This document shows positions 17,345 through 26,927 of a DNA stretch of 64,000 nt, one piece after another; the first letter of the stretch is position 1; every line of letters starts with the position of its first letter. Source of the stretch: Planctomycetota bacterium (lineage in GTDB: Bacteria > Planctomycetota > Planctomycetia > Planctomycetales > Planctomycetaceae); the NCBI GenBank assembly GCA_023417655.1, contig JAEZFD010000063.1, forward strand, positions 62,001-126,000. The letters are read 5' to 3'. The translations under genes and the position numbers were made by a program. The notes under the pieces were generated by a model that ran no database searches, was not told the origin of the DNA, and worked only from the letters and a program-made list of their open reading frames with translations.

Positions 17345-18394
17345 CTAGAATTCGCCCACAACTTCCATGCCGGCCCGTGAACCGAGCGCCTGCCAGGTCG
17401 TCAATGCGATGCTGTTGGAGACAAACCGGACTGACCCGTCTGCGAGAGCGACCGTGACACCGCCGGTGTGAAGGCTTCTGGCAAAGTTCAGTGTGATCCC
17501 GCCGAGGCTGCCGCCGTATGCCGTGCAGGGAGCGATGACGTCATTGTTATCTTTGCAGTTCGAGCCCGAGGAGGTGTGTCCGTAGACACGGTCCGGAATG
17601 CGGGTGTTTGGAGTTTCCATCGCCGTGAACCCATATTCGCCCCAGGTTCCCCCACGCCAGTAGGACCCGGCTTCTCCAAATGTCATCGCGGCAGACGTTG
17701 GCTGGCGGGCGACGACTTCACCGATCAGAAGTGTGTTAGACGATCCATCTGTTGCGTCTTTCAGTGAAGAGCGACTGAACTCGTAAATCATCCCGTTCGC
17801 CTTCACCGTCGACGAGGCCCTGCGGATTTCATTGTTGCCATGGCAGGCTGCATAGTTCCCCTGAAAGCCCCCATTGAAGTTGGCTCCGTTCGGTGAGGAA
17901 GCACACATGAACACCGAAATGGGAACGTTTTTGATGGCGGGATCTGTGTCGAAAGTGAAGGTTCGGTCGGTACAGCAGGCATTGCTACCGCCCGTGGCCA
18001 TTTTGTTTTCCTGCCAGGACCAGTACTTCTGGTAGAGGTTTTGCTGTTCCACGAAGGGCAGCAGGCGGTGAAACCACGTATCACGAATGGCAATCTCACC
18101 GGGTCCGGCACCTTCCCGGCTGCCATAGGGCAGGGAATTGTGGGTATCGTGGTAGTTATGCAGCGCCAAGGCAATCTGCTTGACGTTATTTCGGCAGCTG
18201 GATCGTCGGGCGGCTTCACGAGCCTGCTGCACCGCCGGAAGCAATAACGCAATCAAGACCGCAATGATGGCGATCACAACAAGGAGTTCAATTAACGTGA
18301 AGGCCGAGCGATGTGTATTTGCCGAGAAGCGGAATGAAGATTTTCCTGGCACGAGTAGCCTCACTAGAAATCGTAATAAATCGCACTTCCCCAC
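17345..18394 (-). CDS. DUF1559 prepilin-like protein (module copy B)
   Basis: 349 residues with GTG 18392-18394 as the apparent start; an internal GTG at LVRLL would shorten it slightly. Prepilin motif SAFTLIELLVVIAIIAVL at about residues 30-47, then an N-terminal helix region nearly identical to copy A (QQAREAARRSSC). The C-terminus has HTGGVTVALADGSVRF and GEF. The central part diverges from copy A, fitting an old tandem duplication. Upstream (18395-18981) is a long spacer before the divergent response regulator. Confidence 0.88.
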   Translation of the reverse strand: MGKCDLLRFLVRLLVPGKSSFRFSANTHRSAFTLIELLVVIAIIAVLIALLLPAVQQAREAARRSSCRNNVKQIALALHNYHDTHNSLPYGSREGAGPGEIAIRDTWFHRLLPFVEQQNLYQKYWSWQENKMATGGSNACCTDRTFTFDTDPAIKNVPISVFMCASSPNGANFNGGFQGNYAACHGNNEIRRASSTVKANGMIYEFSRSSLKDATDGSSNTLLIGEVVARQPTSAAMTFGEAGSYWRGGTWGEYGFTAMETPNTRIPDRVYGHTSSGSNCKDNNDVIAPCTAYGGSLGGITLNFARSLHTGGVTVALADGSVRFVSNSIALTTWQALGSRAGMEVVGEF

Positions 18395-18981
18395 ATGACA
18401 ACCCGGAGGAGCCGCCAGAAAACATGGAGAAAGGCAGTGAACTGAAGATGACTGCTGCCAAAGCCAGGCGGCGCGCAGTGAATTGAGAATCTTGCTGGGA
18501 AGAGGTGGCCCTCTGGAATGCCCACGTCACTTCCATCACCTCTGCGATGATTGGAAGAATGACAATTCCCAAATTAGCAATTGATGTGCCGACATCGATT
18601 ACAGTCGGAGGCGAAGGAGCCCTGAAGTGAATGGATCACCCTGTGGATTATCTGGGCAACTCAGTGGTTATTGAATTTCATTGATAGCGGGTTGGACGAA
18701 GGGATCTGACAAACTGCCTATCATAGGTGCCAAAAATATGCGCAAGCGATCTCTGATGTGCTTCGCCTCCGAATAACCCCCTTCGGGGGGACTCTGTTCT
18801 GAACGGCTCATTCTTCTCGGGGCCACTCCTTGCATCGGAATTTCCTGTACATGAAGCCGAATTTATGAAGCTCCCAGCACTCTCGAAGATCGACTGGATA
18901 AACTGACTGAAGAGGCGTTGATCCTTCGGTCCGCCTGGGACCGGAGAAACGGGCCGGTCAGGCCGTGGCGAGTGAGGTTGC
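18395..18981. other. Divergent intergenic region
   Basis: No supported gene. It contains a CCCCC-TTC-GGGGG stem at 18777-18790 without a T-run and presumably the promoters of the DUF1559 gene (minus) and the two-component operon (plus). Confidence 0.35.
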
Positions 18982-19680
18982 ATGAGTAGTCGAATTCTCA
19001 TTGTCGAAGACGAACCACGAATCGCGGATTTCCTGATGAGGGGGCTCCGGGAAGAAGGCTATCGCCCGGAGCACTGTGACGACGGTCCTTCCGCCTCGAT
19101 TGCGCTGCAGCGGGAACTGTGGGATCTCGTTCTGCTCGACTGGTGGTTGCCGGGTGAAGACGGAATTGATGTGCTGAAGCGTTTCCGTCAGAAGAACCGT
19201 TCGACTCCGGTACTCTTTCTGACAGCCCGGGACGCACTGTCCCAACGAGTTCAGGGACTGGACGCGGGCGCAGATGATTATCTCTGCAAGCCTTTCGCAC
19301 TCGAGGAACTGTTGGCTCGTGTCCGGGCACTGCTGCGGAGACCCGATCAGAAGTCAGGGCTGTTTCTCGAATATCAGGATATTCGGGCGGACCTGTCGAG
19401 TCAGCAGGCGACCCGGGCAGGATCGTCACTCGGTCTGACTTCGAAAGAGTTCTCGCTGCTTTGTCTGTTTCTGAAACATCCCGGAACCGTCCTGACTCGC
19501 ACCCGTATCTTTGACACCGTCTGGGGAGACCAGTTTGACGGGCAGTCCAATACAATTGAAGTCCACGTCAAGGAATTGCGAAGGAAGCTCGAACGGTTTG
19601 GACCAAGGGTCATTCAGACCAGGCGCGGCCGGGGATACATTCTGGATGCCGTCAGCGAGTCGGAAGAGGAATCTCTTTAA
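18982..19680 (+). CDS. OmpR/PhoB-family response regulator
   Basis: Transcription factor of a two-component system. 232 residues: receiver (about 4-118) with acidic pair E10/D11, phospho-acceptor Asp in LLDWWLPGEDG (about residue 53) and Lys in LCKPF; winged-helix DNA-binding domain (about 130-225) with TSKEFSLLCLFLKHPG and IEVHVKELRRKLE. GAGG precedes the ATG. The histidine kinase gene starts 62 bases after its stop. The lipid-transport operon follows the pair, so it may be part of the regulon. Confidence 0.95.
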   Translation: MSSRILIVEDEPRIADFLMRGLREEGYRPEHCDDGPSASIALQRELWDLVLLDWWLPGEDGIDVLKRFRQKNRSTPVLFLTARDALSQRVQGLDAGADDYLCKPFALEELLARVRALLRRPDQKSGLFLEYQDIRADLSSQQATRAGSSLGLTSKEFSLLCLFLKHPGTVLTRTRIFDTVWGDQFDGQSNTIEVHVKELRRKLERFGPRVIQTRRGRGYILDAVSESEEESL

Positions 19681-19742
19681 GCTGCAACAGAACCTGAGCA
19701 GAACCTGCATTCGCTCTGAAGCCAACCTGAAGTCATTGTGTC

Positions 19743-21281
19743 ATGACGCTGGTCAATCGTGTATCGCTGTTCTTCCTCGCCGCCCTGGGAGGCTGTCTGC
19801 TCGGGTGTTCGCTGCTGATGTGGCTTCTGATCCGCCATCATCTGTATGACGAATTTGATGCACGACTCCGGCATGCTCTGGGAGTGATCGTCGCCGCGAT
19901 CGAGGTCGAGGAAGACGACGTCAAATGGCAACCGTCCGACCATACGATCTGGCTGGGAGATGAACGCGAAGCCGATGAAGTCCGCTGGGTGCTGCTGACA
20001 GACGAAGGAAAGATCATTGACCAGTCTGCCAATCTCAGTGCACCGGGAGTCGTTGAAGACGAGTTCCTGAACTTCGCCCGCCAGCAGGGAGGAACCGAAT
20101 CGAAGTTCGCGGAAACTCCCCACTGGCGAATCATCAAACAGCGGCTTGCCGCACCACTCCCCAAATCGAATCACCAGCGCGAGGTCGATGAATTCCCGGC
20201 GATTCAGGTCTATGTAGGACAGGAGTCCAATCTTCTGCAGCAGAACCTGATGAACTTGCTGACACTGGTCATCGTGGTTCCTGGTGTCGTCTGGGGCATC
20301 GCCGCTGTCGTCGGTCGAGCATTCTGCAGACGCGCATTGAAGCCTGTGGAACATATGGTTCAGCGCGTGACGACGGCCCCTGAATCCAGCTTTGATCTGC
20401 GATTGCCGGTTTCCGAGAATCGAGATGAGTTATCCACGCTCGCGACCGTGTTCAACAGCCTGCTGGACCGACTGCAGAAGTCCTACCGTCAGCAGCAGCG
20501 GTTCACGGGAGATGCGGCTCATCAACTGAGGACGCCGTTGACGGTACTCCGCGGAGAAATCGACCTCGCCCTGCGTCGACCACGATCGACTGAAGAATAT
20601 TCGAATGTCCTGCGAACGTTGCGTGATCAGACATCGGAGTTGCAGGAGATCGTAGAGGCACTTCTGTTTCTCGCTCGAGCCACAGGGGAAACCGTCATCC
20701 CGGAGCAGCGTCTCATTTCTCTGGCGGACTGGATGCAGAACTACCTTGAACATTGGAAGGCTCATCCCCGGTTCTCTGATCTGTCACTGAAAGTGATCGG
20801 GCGACCGGTCATTAAAACGTCGACTCCGCTGCTGCAACCGATGATCGAAAATCTGATCTCGAATGCACTGAAGTACAGCGAACCGGGGACGCCGGTAGAG
20901 ATCGATGTGATCCAGACGGCCAAGGGGGCGATTTCGATTTCGGTGCGGGATCAGGGGCAGGGGATCTCGGCCGAGGACCTGCCAGCTGTCTTCGAACCCT
21001 TCTTTCGATCTGCAGCCGCACGCAAGTCTGGCGTTGCCGGAACAGGGTTGGGATTGAGTCTTGTCTCGCAGCTGGCGGCGACTTTAGGCGGTGAGGTGAA
21101 ATGCAGCAGTGAGCCGGGTCTCGGATCCTGTTTCAGCGTGGAATTACCCGGGCCGGTGACCGCTGAAACAGAAGCTTCGCTGGCAGTTGAGATAACGCAA
21201 GTCGTTTTCTCAGAAAAGGTTTGCGATATCGACGTGGCCCCAAAGGAAACGGTCTCGACCCCTTTCGACGATTTGCGATAG
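19743..21281 (+). CDS. Sensor histidine kinase, partner of the preceding regulator
   Basis: 512-residue membrane kinase. Two transmembrane helices (about 7-30 and 165-190) bracket a roughly 135-residue extracytoplasmic sensor region. HAMP follows (about 190-245), then HisKA with the phospho-His in DAAHQLRTPL (about residue 259) and HATPase with N-box NLISNALKYS, G1 DQGQGIS and G2 GTGLGLSLV. Architecture resembles CusS/QseC-type kinases. The signal is unknown. A ~60-residue C-terminal tail after the ATPase domain has no known motif. Confidence 0.94.
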   Translation: MTLVNRVSLFFLAALGGCLLGCSLLMWLLIRHHLYDEFDARLRHALGVIVAAIEVEEDDVKWQPSDHTIWLGDEREADEVRWVLLTDEGKIIDQSANLSAPGVVEDEFLNFARQQGGTESKFAETPHWRIIKQRLAAPLPKSNHQREVDEFPAIQVYVGQESNLLQQNLMNLLTLVIVVPGVVWGIAAVVGRAFCRRALKPVEHMVQRVTTAPESSFDLRLPVSENRDELSTLATVFNSLLDRLQKSYRQQQRFTGDAAHQLRTPLTVLRGEIDLALRRPRSTEEYSNVLRTLRDQTSELQEIVEALLFLARATGETVIPEQRLISLADWMQNYLEHWKAHPRFSDLSLKVIGRPVIKTSTPLLQPMIENLISNALKYSEPGTPVEIDVIQTAKGAISISVRDQGQGISAEDLPAVFEPFFRSAAARKSGVAGTGLGLSLVSQLAATLGGEVKCSSEPGLGSCFSVELPGPVTAETEASLAVEITQVVFSEKVCDIDVAPKETVSTPFDDLR

Positions 21282-21356
21282 AGTTCCGGCGAAGTTTGCC
21301 GATCCGGGTTTCGTTCGGGTCCAGCTTCGGTTTTTTCCCGGCTCTCGTTGAATCGT

Positions 21357-22196
21357 ATGTCTTCAGTCAGTGCGACCACCGAATCCGACACAATCGTCCA
21401 TCAACTGGGAGCGATTGTCGTCCGTTCCATCATGTTGCTGGGCGATCTGACGCTCTTCTCAATCCGCATGGCCGGCTGGCTGCTGCGCGGCTGGCCTCGG
21501 GGAAACGTCCTTTGGCCGGTGATGTATCAGATTGGAGTCCAGAGCGTCCCGGTGATTCTGGTGACGGGGGGCTTCATCGGAATGGTGCTGGCGATTCAGG
21601 CATATGAGCAGTTCGCCTTGATGCATATGGAGAGCCAGCTGGGGACCGTCGTGAACGTGACCCTGCTAAAAGAACTGGGCCCCGTGCTGGCAGCGGTGAT
21701 GCTGGCTGGCCGTGTTGGAAGTTCAATGGCCGCGCAGCTCGGGACGATGCGGGTGACAGAACAGATTGATGCGCTCACTGCACTCGGAGCCAATCCGATC
21801 GCTTATCTTGTTGTCCCCCGGTTTCTGGCGTGTGTGCTGTTGATCCCAATGTTGACACTTGTCGCAGACGGAGTGGGTGTCTTCTCGGGGTGGTGGTTCA
21901 GCACTCAGGTGTTGAACATCAACAGCTTCTTTTATTGGCATCACTCCCGAAACTTCGTCACGAACTTCGATCTGTGCAGTGGGATCATCAAGAGTCTCTT
22001 CTTCGGTGCGGCGATCTCTGTTGTCGCCTGCCATCGAGGATTCCACAGTCGAGCCGGTGCTGAAGGGGTGGGGCAAGCCGCGACTGAGGCATTCGTCTAT
22101 GCATTCATCGCCATCCTGGCGATTGACTTTCTGCTTGGGTTCTTCCTGATGGAAATCTTTTACGTCTTCTGGCCCAAAACCGCACTGGGAGGCTGA
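21357..22196 (+). CDS. MlaE-family permease of a lipid ABC transporter
   Basis: Integral-membrane permease of Mla/Ttg2-type phospholipid transport. 279 residues from ATG 21357 (a TTG three codons earlier is also open). Family signatures: GFIGMVLAIQAYEQF, then LKELGPVLAAVMLAGRVGSSMAAQLGTMRVTEQIDAL, PIAYLVVPRF, and a C-terminal VYAFIAILAIDFLLGFF. First gene of a three-gene operon with the ATPase 5 bases downstream. Mla systems move phospholipids between membranes; direction in planctomycetes is not known. Confidence 0.94.
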   Translation: MSSVSATTESDTIVHQLGAIVVRSIMLLGDLTLFSIRMAGWLLRGWPRGNVLWPVMYQIGVQSVPVILVTGGFIGMVLAIQAYEQFALMHMESQLGTVVNVTLLKELGPVLAAVMLAGRVGSSMAAQLGTMRVTEQIDALTALGANPIAYLVVPRFLACVLLIPMLTLVADGVGVFSGWWFSTQVLNINSFFYWHHSRNFVTNFDLCSGIIKSLFFGAAISVVACHRGFHSRAGAEGVGQAATEAFVYAFIAILAIDFLLGFFLMEIFYVFWPKTALGG

Positions 22197-22201
22197 CGTT
22201 C

Positions 22202-22996
22202 ATGAAACCCGTCGTGGAATTGCTCGGTGTCAGCAGGCAGTTCGGAAGTCAGCCGATTCTGCGGGATCTCAATCTGTCAGTGGAGCCTGGCAAGACTCTC
22301 GTGATCATCGGTGAATCGGGGTGCGGAAAGAGCGTCACTCTGAAGCTGATCATGAACCTGCTCAGGCCAACGACCGGAAACGTCCGCTGGTGGGGAGCCC
22401 CGGTCAATGAGCTGTCCGAGCAGAAGCTGAATTCACAGCGATTGCGTTTTGGCTACCTGTTTCAGATGGCGGCCCTTTTCGACAGTCTGACGGTCTATGA
22501 AAACGTGGCCTTCAGCCTGCGGCAGAATACAAGGTTCTCGGAAGAAGAAATTCAGCGGATTGTCCGTGACCGTCTCCGGGACGTTGGACTCGACGTTCAT
22601 GTGATGGGACACAAGAAACCGGCTGAGCTTTCGGGGGGAATGCGGAAACGTGTTGGCCTTGCCCGGGCTCTTGCCACGAATCCTGACATCATGCTCTATG
22701 ACGAGCCGACAACCGGGCTCGATCCGATCATGAGCGACGTTATCAACGAACTGATTCTGAAGACTCGCGAACGGAATCAGATGACCAGCATCGTCGTGAC
22801 GCATGACATGCATACCGTCCGGAAGGTGGCCGACAGGGTGGTGATGCTTTATCCACTCACCCGGATTGGCCGTGATGAGAACCAGATGATTTTTGACGGA
22901 ACCCCTGAGGAAGCCTTCGCCAGTGAAGATCCTCGTGTTGGTCAGTTTATTCGGGGAGAAGCAGGGGACCGCCTGCGGGAACTTGCAGCGGCATGA
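22202..22996 (+). CDS. MlaF-like ABC transporter ATPase
   Basis: 264-residue ATP-binding subunit driving the MlaE permease. Walker A GESGCGKSVT (about 37-46), Q-loop FQMAALFDSLTVYENV, signature LSGGMRKRVGLARAL, Walker B DIMLYDEPTTGLDP and H-loop VTHDMH. The LFDSLTV segment and SGGM-type signature are typical of the MlaF branch. Starts 5 bases after the permease stop, so the two are co-translated or nearly so. Confidence 0.95.
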   Translation: MKPVVELLGVSRQFGSQPILRDLNLSVEPGKTLVIIGESGCGKSVTLKLIMNLLRPTTGNVRWWGAPVNELSEQKLNSQRLRFGYLFQMAALFDSLTVYENVAFSLRQNTRFSEEEIQRIVRDRLRDVGLDVHVMGHKKPAELSGGMRKRVGLARALATNPDIMLYDEPTTGLDPIMSDVINELILKTRERNQMTSIVVTHDMHTVRKVADRVVMLYPLTRIGRDENQMIFDGTPEEAFASEDPRVGQFIRGEAGDRLRELAAA

Positions 22997-23035
22997 GCCG
23001 AGCAGACGCATTCACCTGTTGCATGTGATTCAATT

Positions 23036-24208
23036 ATGACTGAACGTCAACTTCAGTTTCGTGTCGGCATCTTCGTCATGATCGCGATGGGGATCGGTGC
23101 TGCGCTGATCATCCAGTTCAGCGAGTTCCGGGAACTCTGGCAGAGCACCTACCAGATCGCCATTCACTTCGATGAAGTCCCTGGACTGCATCGAGGAAGC
23201 CCCGTTAAACAGAACGGTCTGCCGATCGGAACGGTCGACAGCCTGATCATCAATGACGAAGAAGGGGGTGTCCTCGTCGTCGTCGATATCTTTGAATCCC
23301 ATCAGCTGCGGTCGGATTCGACTCCAGTGCTTTCCCGATCCTTGTTCGGGGACGGTATTATCAGCTTCAGCGCTGGAAAGTCACCGGAATATCTGCCGCC
23401 AATGGCCCGCATCAAGGGAACCATCGCGAGTGACCCGATGGCCGCAGTCGAACGACTGGAGAAAACGGTCGGGCACACGCTGCAGTCATTTGCGGCGACA
23501 AGCCACGAATGGCATCTCGTCGGACGAAACATCAACTCCCTTGTCGACACCAACCGTGGACATCTCGACGATGTCGTGGAACGGACCGCTGAAGCACTCG
23601 ACCGTTTTAATTCGACGATGGAAATCGCCTCCCGCACCTTTGCCGAAGCAGGCGGCACGCTGCGGAATGCCAGTCTGACACTCAGTAATGCGAACGCTCT
23701 GCTGTCTGACCCCCAGCTGCAACGGGACCTGCGTCAGACTGCAGCGTCATTGCCGTTGATTGCCGAGGAGACCCGCCAGACAATTGCTGCCGCCAGAGCA
23801 TCGATGGCCAAGGTGGCCGAGAATCTCGACACGATCCAGCAGGCCACGATGCCTCTGGCTCAGGAGAGCGATGTCATCGCCCGAAAACTGTCAGGCAGTT
23901 TGATTCAGCTGGAATCATTGCTGATGGAATTGAATCAGTTTTCCAAACTGCTCAACAGCGAAGATGGGACGATCCAGAAACTGGCGAGCGATCCGACTCT
24001 GTACCAGAACCTGAACCGCTCGGCCTCCTCCTTAAATGTCCTCTTTGACAACCTGAACCCGGCGCTGCGCGACTTCCGGATCTTCGCCGATCGTGTCGCT
24101 CGACACCCGGAAATCCTGGGAATCAGTGGAGCGATGCGAGGAAGCAGTGGCTTGAAAGAAGCGGGTGAAGTTCAGCAGGCTGGCTTCTCCACGACCTCGC
24201 CCAAGTGA
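23036..24208 (+). CDS. MlaD-like MCE-domain protein
   Basis: 390-residue substrate-binding component of the lipid transporter. One N-terminal transmembrane helix (about 10-27, GIFVMIAMGIGAALII), then a single MCE domain (about 38-115) with FDEVPGLHRGSPVKQNG and GIISFSAG. From about 130 to 350 it is a long, mostly helical, Ala/Leu-rich tail with heptad-like spacing, as in MCE proteins that build a periplasmic tunnel. Convergent with the rhomboid gene only 20 bases away. No mlaC or mlaB is present. Confidence 0.93.
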   Translation: MTERQLQFRVGIFVMIAMGIGAALIIQFSEFRELWQSTYQIAIHFDEVPGLHRGSPVKQNGLPIGTVDSLIINDEEGGVLVVVDIFESHQLRSDSTPVLSRSLFGDGIISFSAGKSPEYLPPMARIKGTIASDPMAAVERLEKTVGHTLQSFAATSHEWHLVGRNINSLVDTNRGHLDDVVERTAEALDRFNSTMEIASRTFAEAGGTLRNASLTLSNANALLSDPQLQRDLRQTAASLPLIAEETRQTIAAARASMAKVAENLDTIQQATMPLAQESDVIARKLSGSLIQLESLLMELNQFSKLLNSEDGTIQKLASDPTLYQNLNRSASSLNVLFDNLNPALRDFRIFADRVARHPEILGISGAMRGSSGLKEAGEVQQAGFSTTSPK

Positions 24209-24228
24209 GACGCGGGTCAGACTCGGGG

Positions 24229-25821
24229 TCAGCGAATCGAAGTGCGACTTGTCGGATCAGGTTGACGCCGGACTGAGAATCTGGGGAGGACCGACCACAG
24301 GACTCCGAACAGAACTCCGATACCGAGTCCGATGAGGTGTGCTTCCCCACTGACATTGGTTGAGAAGTAGTCGAATAGAACCTGAAAAATCACGATCAGT
24401 GAGAGAAACGCAAATTCCTGGGCCTGCATTCGCGATCGGTGTCGCAGCAGATTGACACCTGAGCGCGCCAGCAAGCACCCGATCAGTCCCATCACGCCGC
24501 CGCTGGCTCCGACGAGGACGCTGAGGTCGAGGATAGACGAGGGATTCATCAGATAAGGAGCGAAGTAAATTGCGAGGACACCGGAAAAGAGAAATGTGAT
24601 CGCTGTTCGCCACGGGCCCCAATGCTGTTCAACTTGCCTGCCGACAACGAGCAGTCCCAACGTGTTCATTGCCAAATGAACGACGCCGAAGTGGAGAAAT
24701 GCGGCGGTGAAGGGCCTCCACCATTCATTGCCGTTCAACTCGACGGGAACAAGCATCCCCCCCATTCGGATCAGATTGATCAGGTCTTCCGAACCCCCAG
24801 GGAGTTCGAAGAGAAACACGATCACCAGAATGCAGGAGAGAATGACACTCGCCCAGGGGAATCGTCGGACTTCGAAGGCCCGGAAGAGAATTGGAGAGTG
24901 TGACAGTTCCAGCAGCAGAAACTGTGACTCTTCGTCCAGCGGTTGCTCGATGAGACTGGTCAGAGGTGTTTCCAGTCGACGAACCGCCGCATTGGCAACC
25001 ACCCGATTTGGATTGTTCCGGAGGTCCTCAAACTGAGCGGTTGCCCATTCCGTGTCACCTGCCACCTGAGCGGCAGTTGCCCGCCAGAACTGCTGGATTT
25101 CGTTTGGGATGGCGAGGTTGGGGATCGAGGTCATCTGCCGGACAAGACGCTGGTCTCCACAGAACGCTCCGAGCTTCATGAACCAGACTGCGACAGTGAG
25201 TGGTTCATGAAGCAGGGTCGGGGTGATGATCCGGCTGAATTCGTGCAGAAGAGTGGACCTCAAACTCAGTTCACCGAGTGACTGCAGGTAACCGTCAGCG
25301 ACGATCCCATCGAGGCGGCGGAGGACCTGCCCGTCAGCACGTTTCATTAAGGCGACATATTCTTCCCAGGCACCTGTCTGACGCGTCCAGACTACTTGTG
25401 CGAGGCGACCGACCATGGTCCTGGAGTGGCGAAGCCGTTCCAGCAGTTTCAGTGCAGTGTCAGTCTGACCAGCGGTGAGCAGGCGGATGGCCTTCACGTA
25501 AACCGGCAACAGGGCGTATCCGTCATCTGGATGCAGGATCGCCGCGATCCACGCATAGAAACTGGCTCGCCCAAATTTCTTCTGGAACAGCGAGCGACTC
25601 AGGCCTCGCAGTGCGAAAAGAGGAATGAGTTGCAGAGCAATCACCAGAGAGGCAATGTAGCCCGCGGCTTCGAACCAGTAATAGACCGCCAAACCCATCA
25701 CGATCAGAATGAGCACTGGGCGAATGTAGTAGTTGCCTGGCAGTCGGAAACGCGCGAATGTGACAATCTGAGTCAGACAGATGACTGCGATGGCCCAGAT
25801 CAGAATAACGTTGAGATCCAT
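24229..25821 (-). CDS. Rhomboid-family intramembrane protease with long N-terminal extension
   Basis: 530 residues from ATG 25819-25821; a more upstream Met would lie inside the preceding gene's terminator. The C-terminal ~200 residues are a rhomboid domain: HFGVVHLAMN, catalytic Ser in GASGGVMG and catalytic His in GEAHLIGLG. The first ~310 residues hold three membrane helices near the N-terminus and a soluble helical region with TPR-like spacing (LLERLRHSRTMVGRLAQVV, LRNNPNRVVANAAVRRLE). Such fusions occur in planctomycetes. The active site is intact; substrates unknown. Confidence 0.88.
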   Translation of the reverse strand: MDLNVILIWAIAVICLTQIVTFARFRLPGNYYIRPVLILIVMGLAVYYWFEAAGYIASLVIALQLIPLFALRGLSRSLFQKKFGRASFYAWIAAILHPDDGYALLPVYVKAIRLLTAGQTDTALKLLERLRHSRTMVGRLAQVVWTRQTGAWEEYVALMKRADGQVLRRLDGIVADGYLQSLGELSLRSTLLHEFSRIITPTLLHEPLTVAVWFMKLGAFCGDQRLVRQMTSIPNLAIPNEIQQFWRATAAQVAGDTEWATAQFEDLRNNPNRVVANAAVRRLETPLTSLIEQPLDEESQFLLLELSHSPILFRAFEVRRFPWASVILSCILVIVFLFELPGGSEDLINLIRMGGMLVPVELNGNEWWRPFTAAFLHFGVVHLAMNTLGLLVVGRQVEQHWGPWRTAITFLFSGVLAIYFAPYLMNPSSILDLSVLVGASGGVMGLIGCLLARSGVNLLRHRSRMQAQEFAFLSLIVIFQVLFDYFSTNVSGEAHLIGLGIGVLFGVLWSVLPRFSVRRQPDPTSRTSIR

Positions 25822-25913
25822 GTCTGGCAGGATCGTCCCCCGGCTCATGAGATGCAATGCCAGCGGTCGTGAGTTCAGGGGCTCGACTCGATTTTGAGGG
25901 AAGAGGCATCCCT

Positions 25914-25953
25914 GAAATGAAAGTGACTCCTGAGCAGTCAACGCTCAGGAGTC
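25914..25953 (-). terminator. Terminator of the lactate/malate dehydrogenase gene
   Basis: An 11-bp perfect stem, GACTCCTGAGC/GCTCAGGAGTC (25925-25953, 7-base loop), followed on the minus strand by ACTTTCATTTC. It lies 45 bases after the dehydrogenase stop and before the rhomboid start. Confidence 0.7.
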
Positions 25954-25997
25954 GCTTGATTCACTTATCAATCTGCAAGTTCTCGATCCTACTGGCT

Positions 25998-26927
25998 CTA
26001 TCCCTGCAGGACCTTGTCGATGGTCTCTCGCAGCACGACGCCTGACTGTCGCAATGCCGACAGTTCTTTCGGCCAGAGATCGATTTCGATGTGGGACATC
26101 GCACCCTGCCGACCAACCACTGTTGGAACGCTGATCGCAACGTCATCGAGACCGTATGCTCCGTTCTGCAGAGACGAGACTGGGAGGACTCGTCGGCGAT
26201 CCAGAGCGATCGAATGAATGACGTCGGCGATGGAGACACCCACGGCGAAACCGGCTCCGCCCTTCTTCTTGATCACTTCAGCGCCTGAACCGCGAGTCCG
26301 CTTTTCGACTTCAGCGATCAGGGCGGGGGTGACGCCTGGGTACTTCTCGAGTGGGAGGCCGGCGACCTGAGCGTTCGACCAGGCAGGGACCATGCTGTCC
26401 CCGTGCTCACCATAAATGGTGACCTGCACCTGACTCGGTGTCGCGTTGATCCGCTGGGCCAGCAGACTGCGAAGCCGAGTGGTATCAAGAACAGTTCCGA
26501 GTCCAATGATCTGCTGAGGAGGCAGGTCGAGTTCCTGAACGGCGAGATAAGTCAGCACGTCAACAGGGTTCGAGACCACGAAGATGATCGCACTCTTCTT
26601 ATAGCCCACCCGTTTCAGATCTCCGAGGAGACTGCGGAAGAGTGCCACGTTCCGGTTAATCAGATCGAGGCGGCTTTCCTCCGGCTTCCGTCGCAGACCA
26701 GCGGTAATACAGACGATGTCGGCATCTTTCGACAGTTCCGGCCCGCCAGCGATGATCGTCTGATCTGAAGTCAGGGATGAACCATGAAGCAGGTCCAGCG
26801 CCTGCCCTTCAACCAGTTCCTGATTGACGTCGATGAGAGCAATTTCACGGACGATGCCGCCGAACTGAAGTGCGGACGCAGCACATGATCCAACGAGCCC
26901 ACCGCCTCCAACGATCGAAACCTTCAT
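25998..26927 (-). CDS. L-lactate/malate dehydrogenase family, probably malate-specific
   Basis: 309 residues from ATG 26925-26927 (AGGA upstream). NAD-dependent 2-hydroxyacid dehydrogenase: Rossmann GGGGLVG near residue 7-13, NAD-ribose acid D33, catalytic D148/R151 in LDTTRLR and H175 in GEHGDS. The overall sequence is LDH-like, but the substrate-specificity position (Gln102 in LDH numbering) is Arg80 in TAGLRRKP. Arg there normally marks malate dehydrogenase. I therefore favour an LDH-like malate dehydrogenase (oxaloacetate/malate, citric acid cycle). A single gene with its own terminator. Confidence 0.88.
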   Translation of the reverse strand: MKVSIVGGGGLVGSCAASALQFGGIVREIALIDVNQELVEGQALDLLHGSSLTSDQTIIAGGPELSKDADIVCITAGLRRKPEESRLDLINRNVALFRSLLGDLKRVGYKKSAIIFVVSNPVDVLTYLAVQELDLPPQQIIGLGTVLDTTRLRSLLAQRINATPSQVQVTIYGEHGDSMVPAWSNAQVAGLPLEKYPGVTPALIAEVEKRTRGSGAEVIKKKGGAGFAVGVSIADVIHSIALDRRRVLPVSSLQNGAYGLDDVAISVPTVVGRQGAMSHIEIDLWPKELSALRQSGVVLRETIDKVLQG

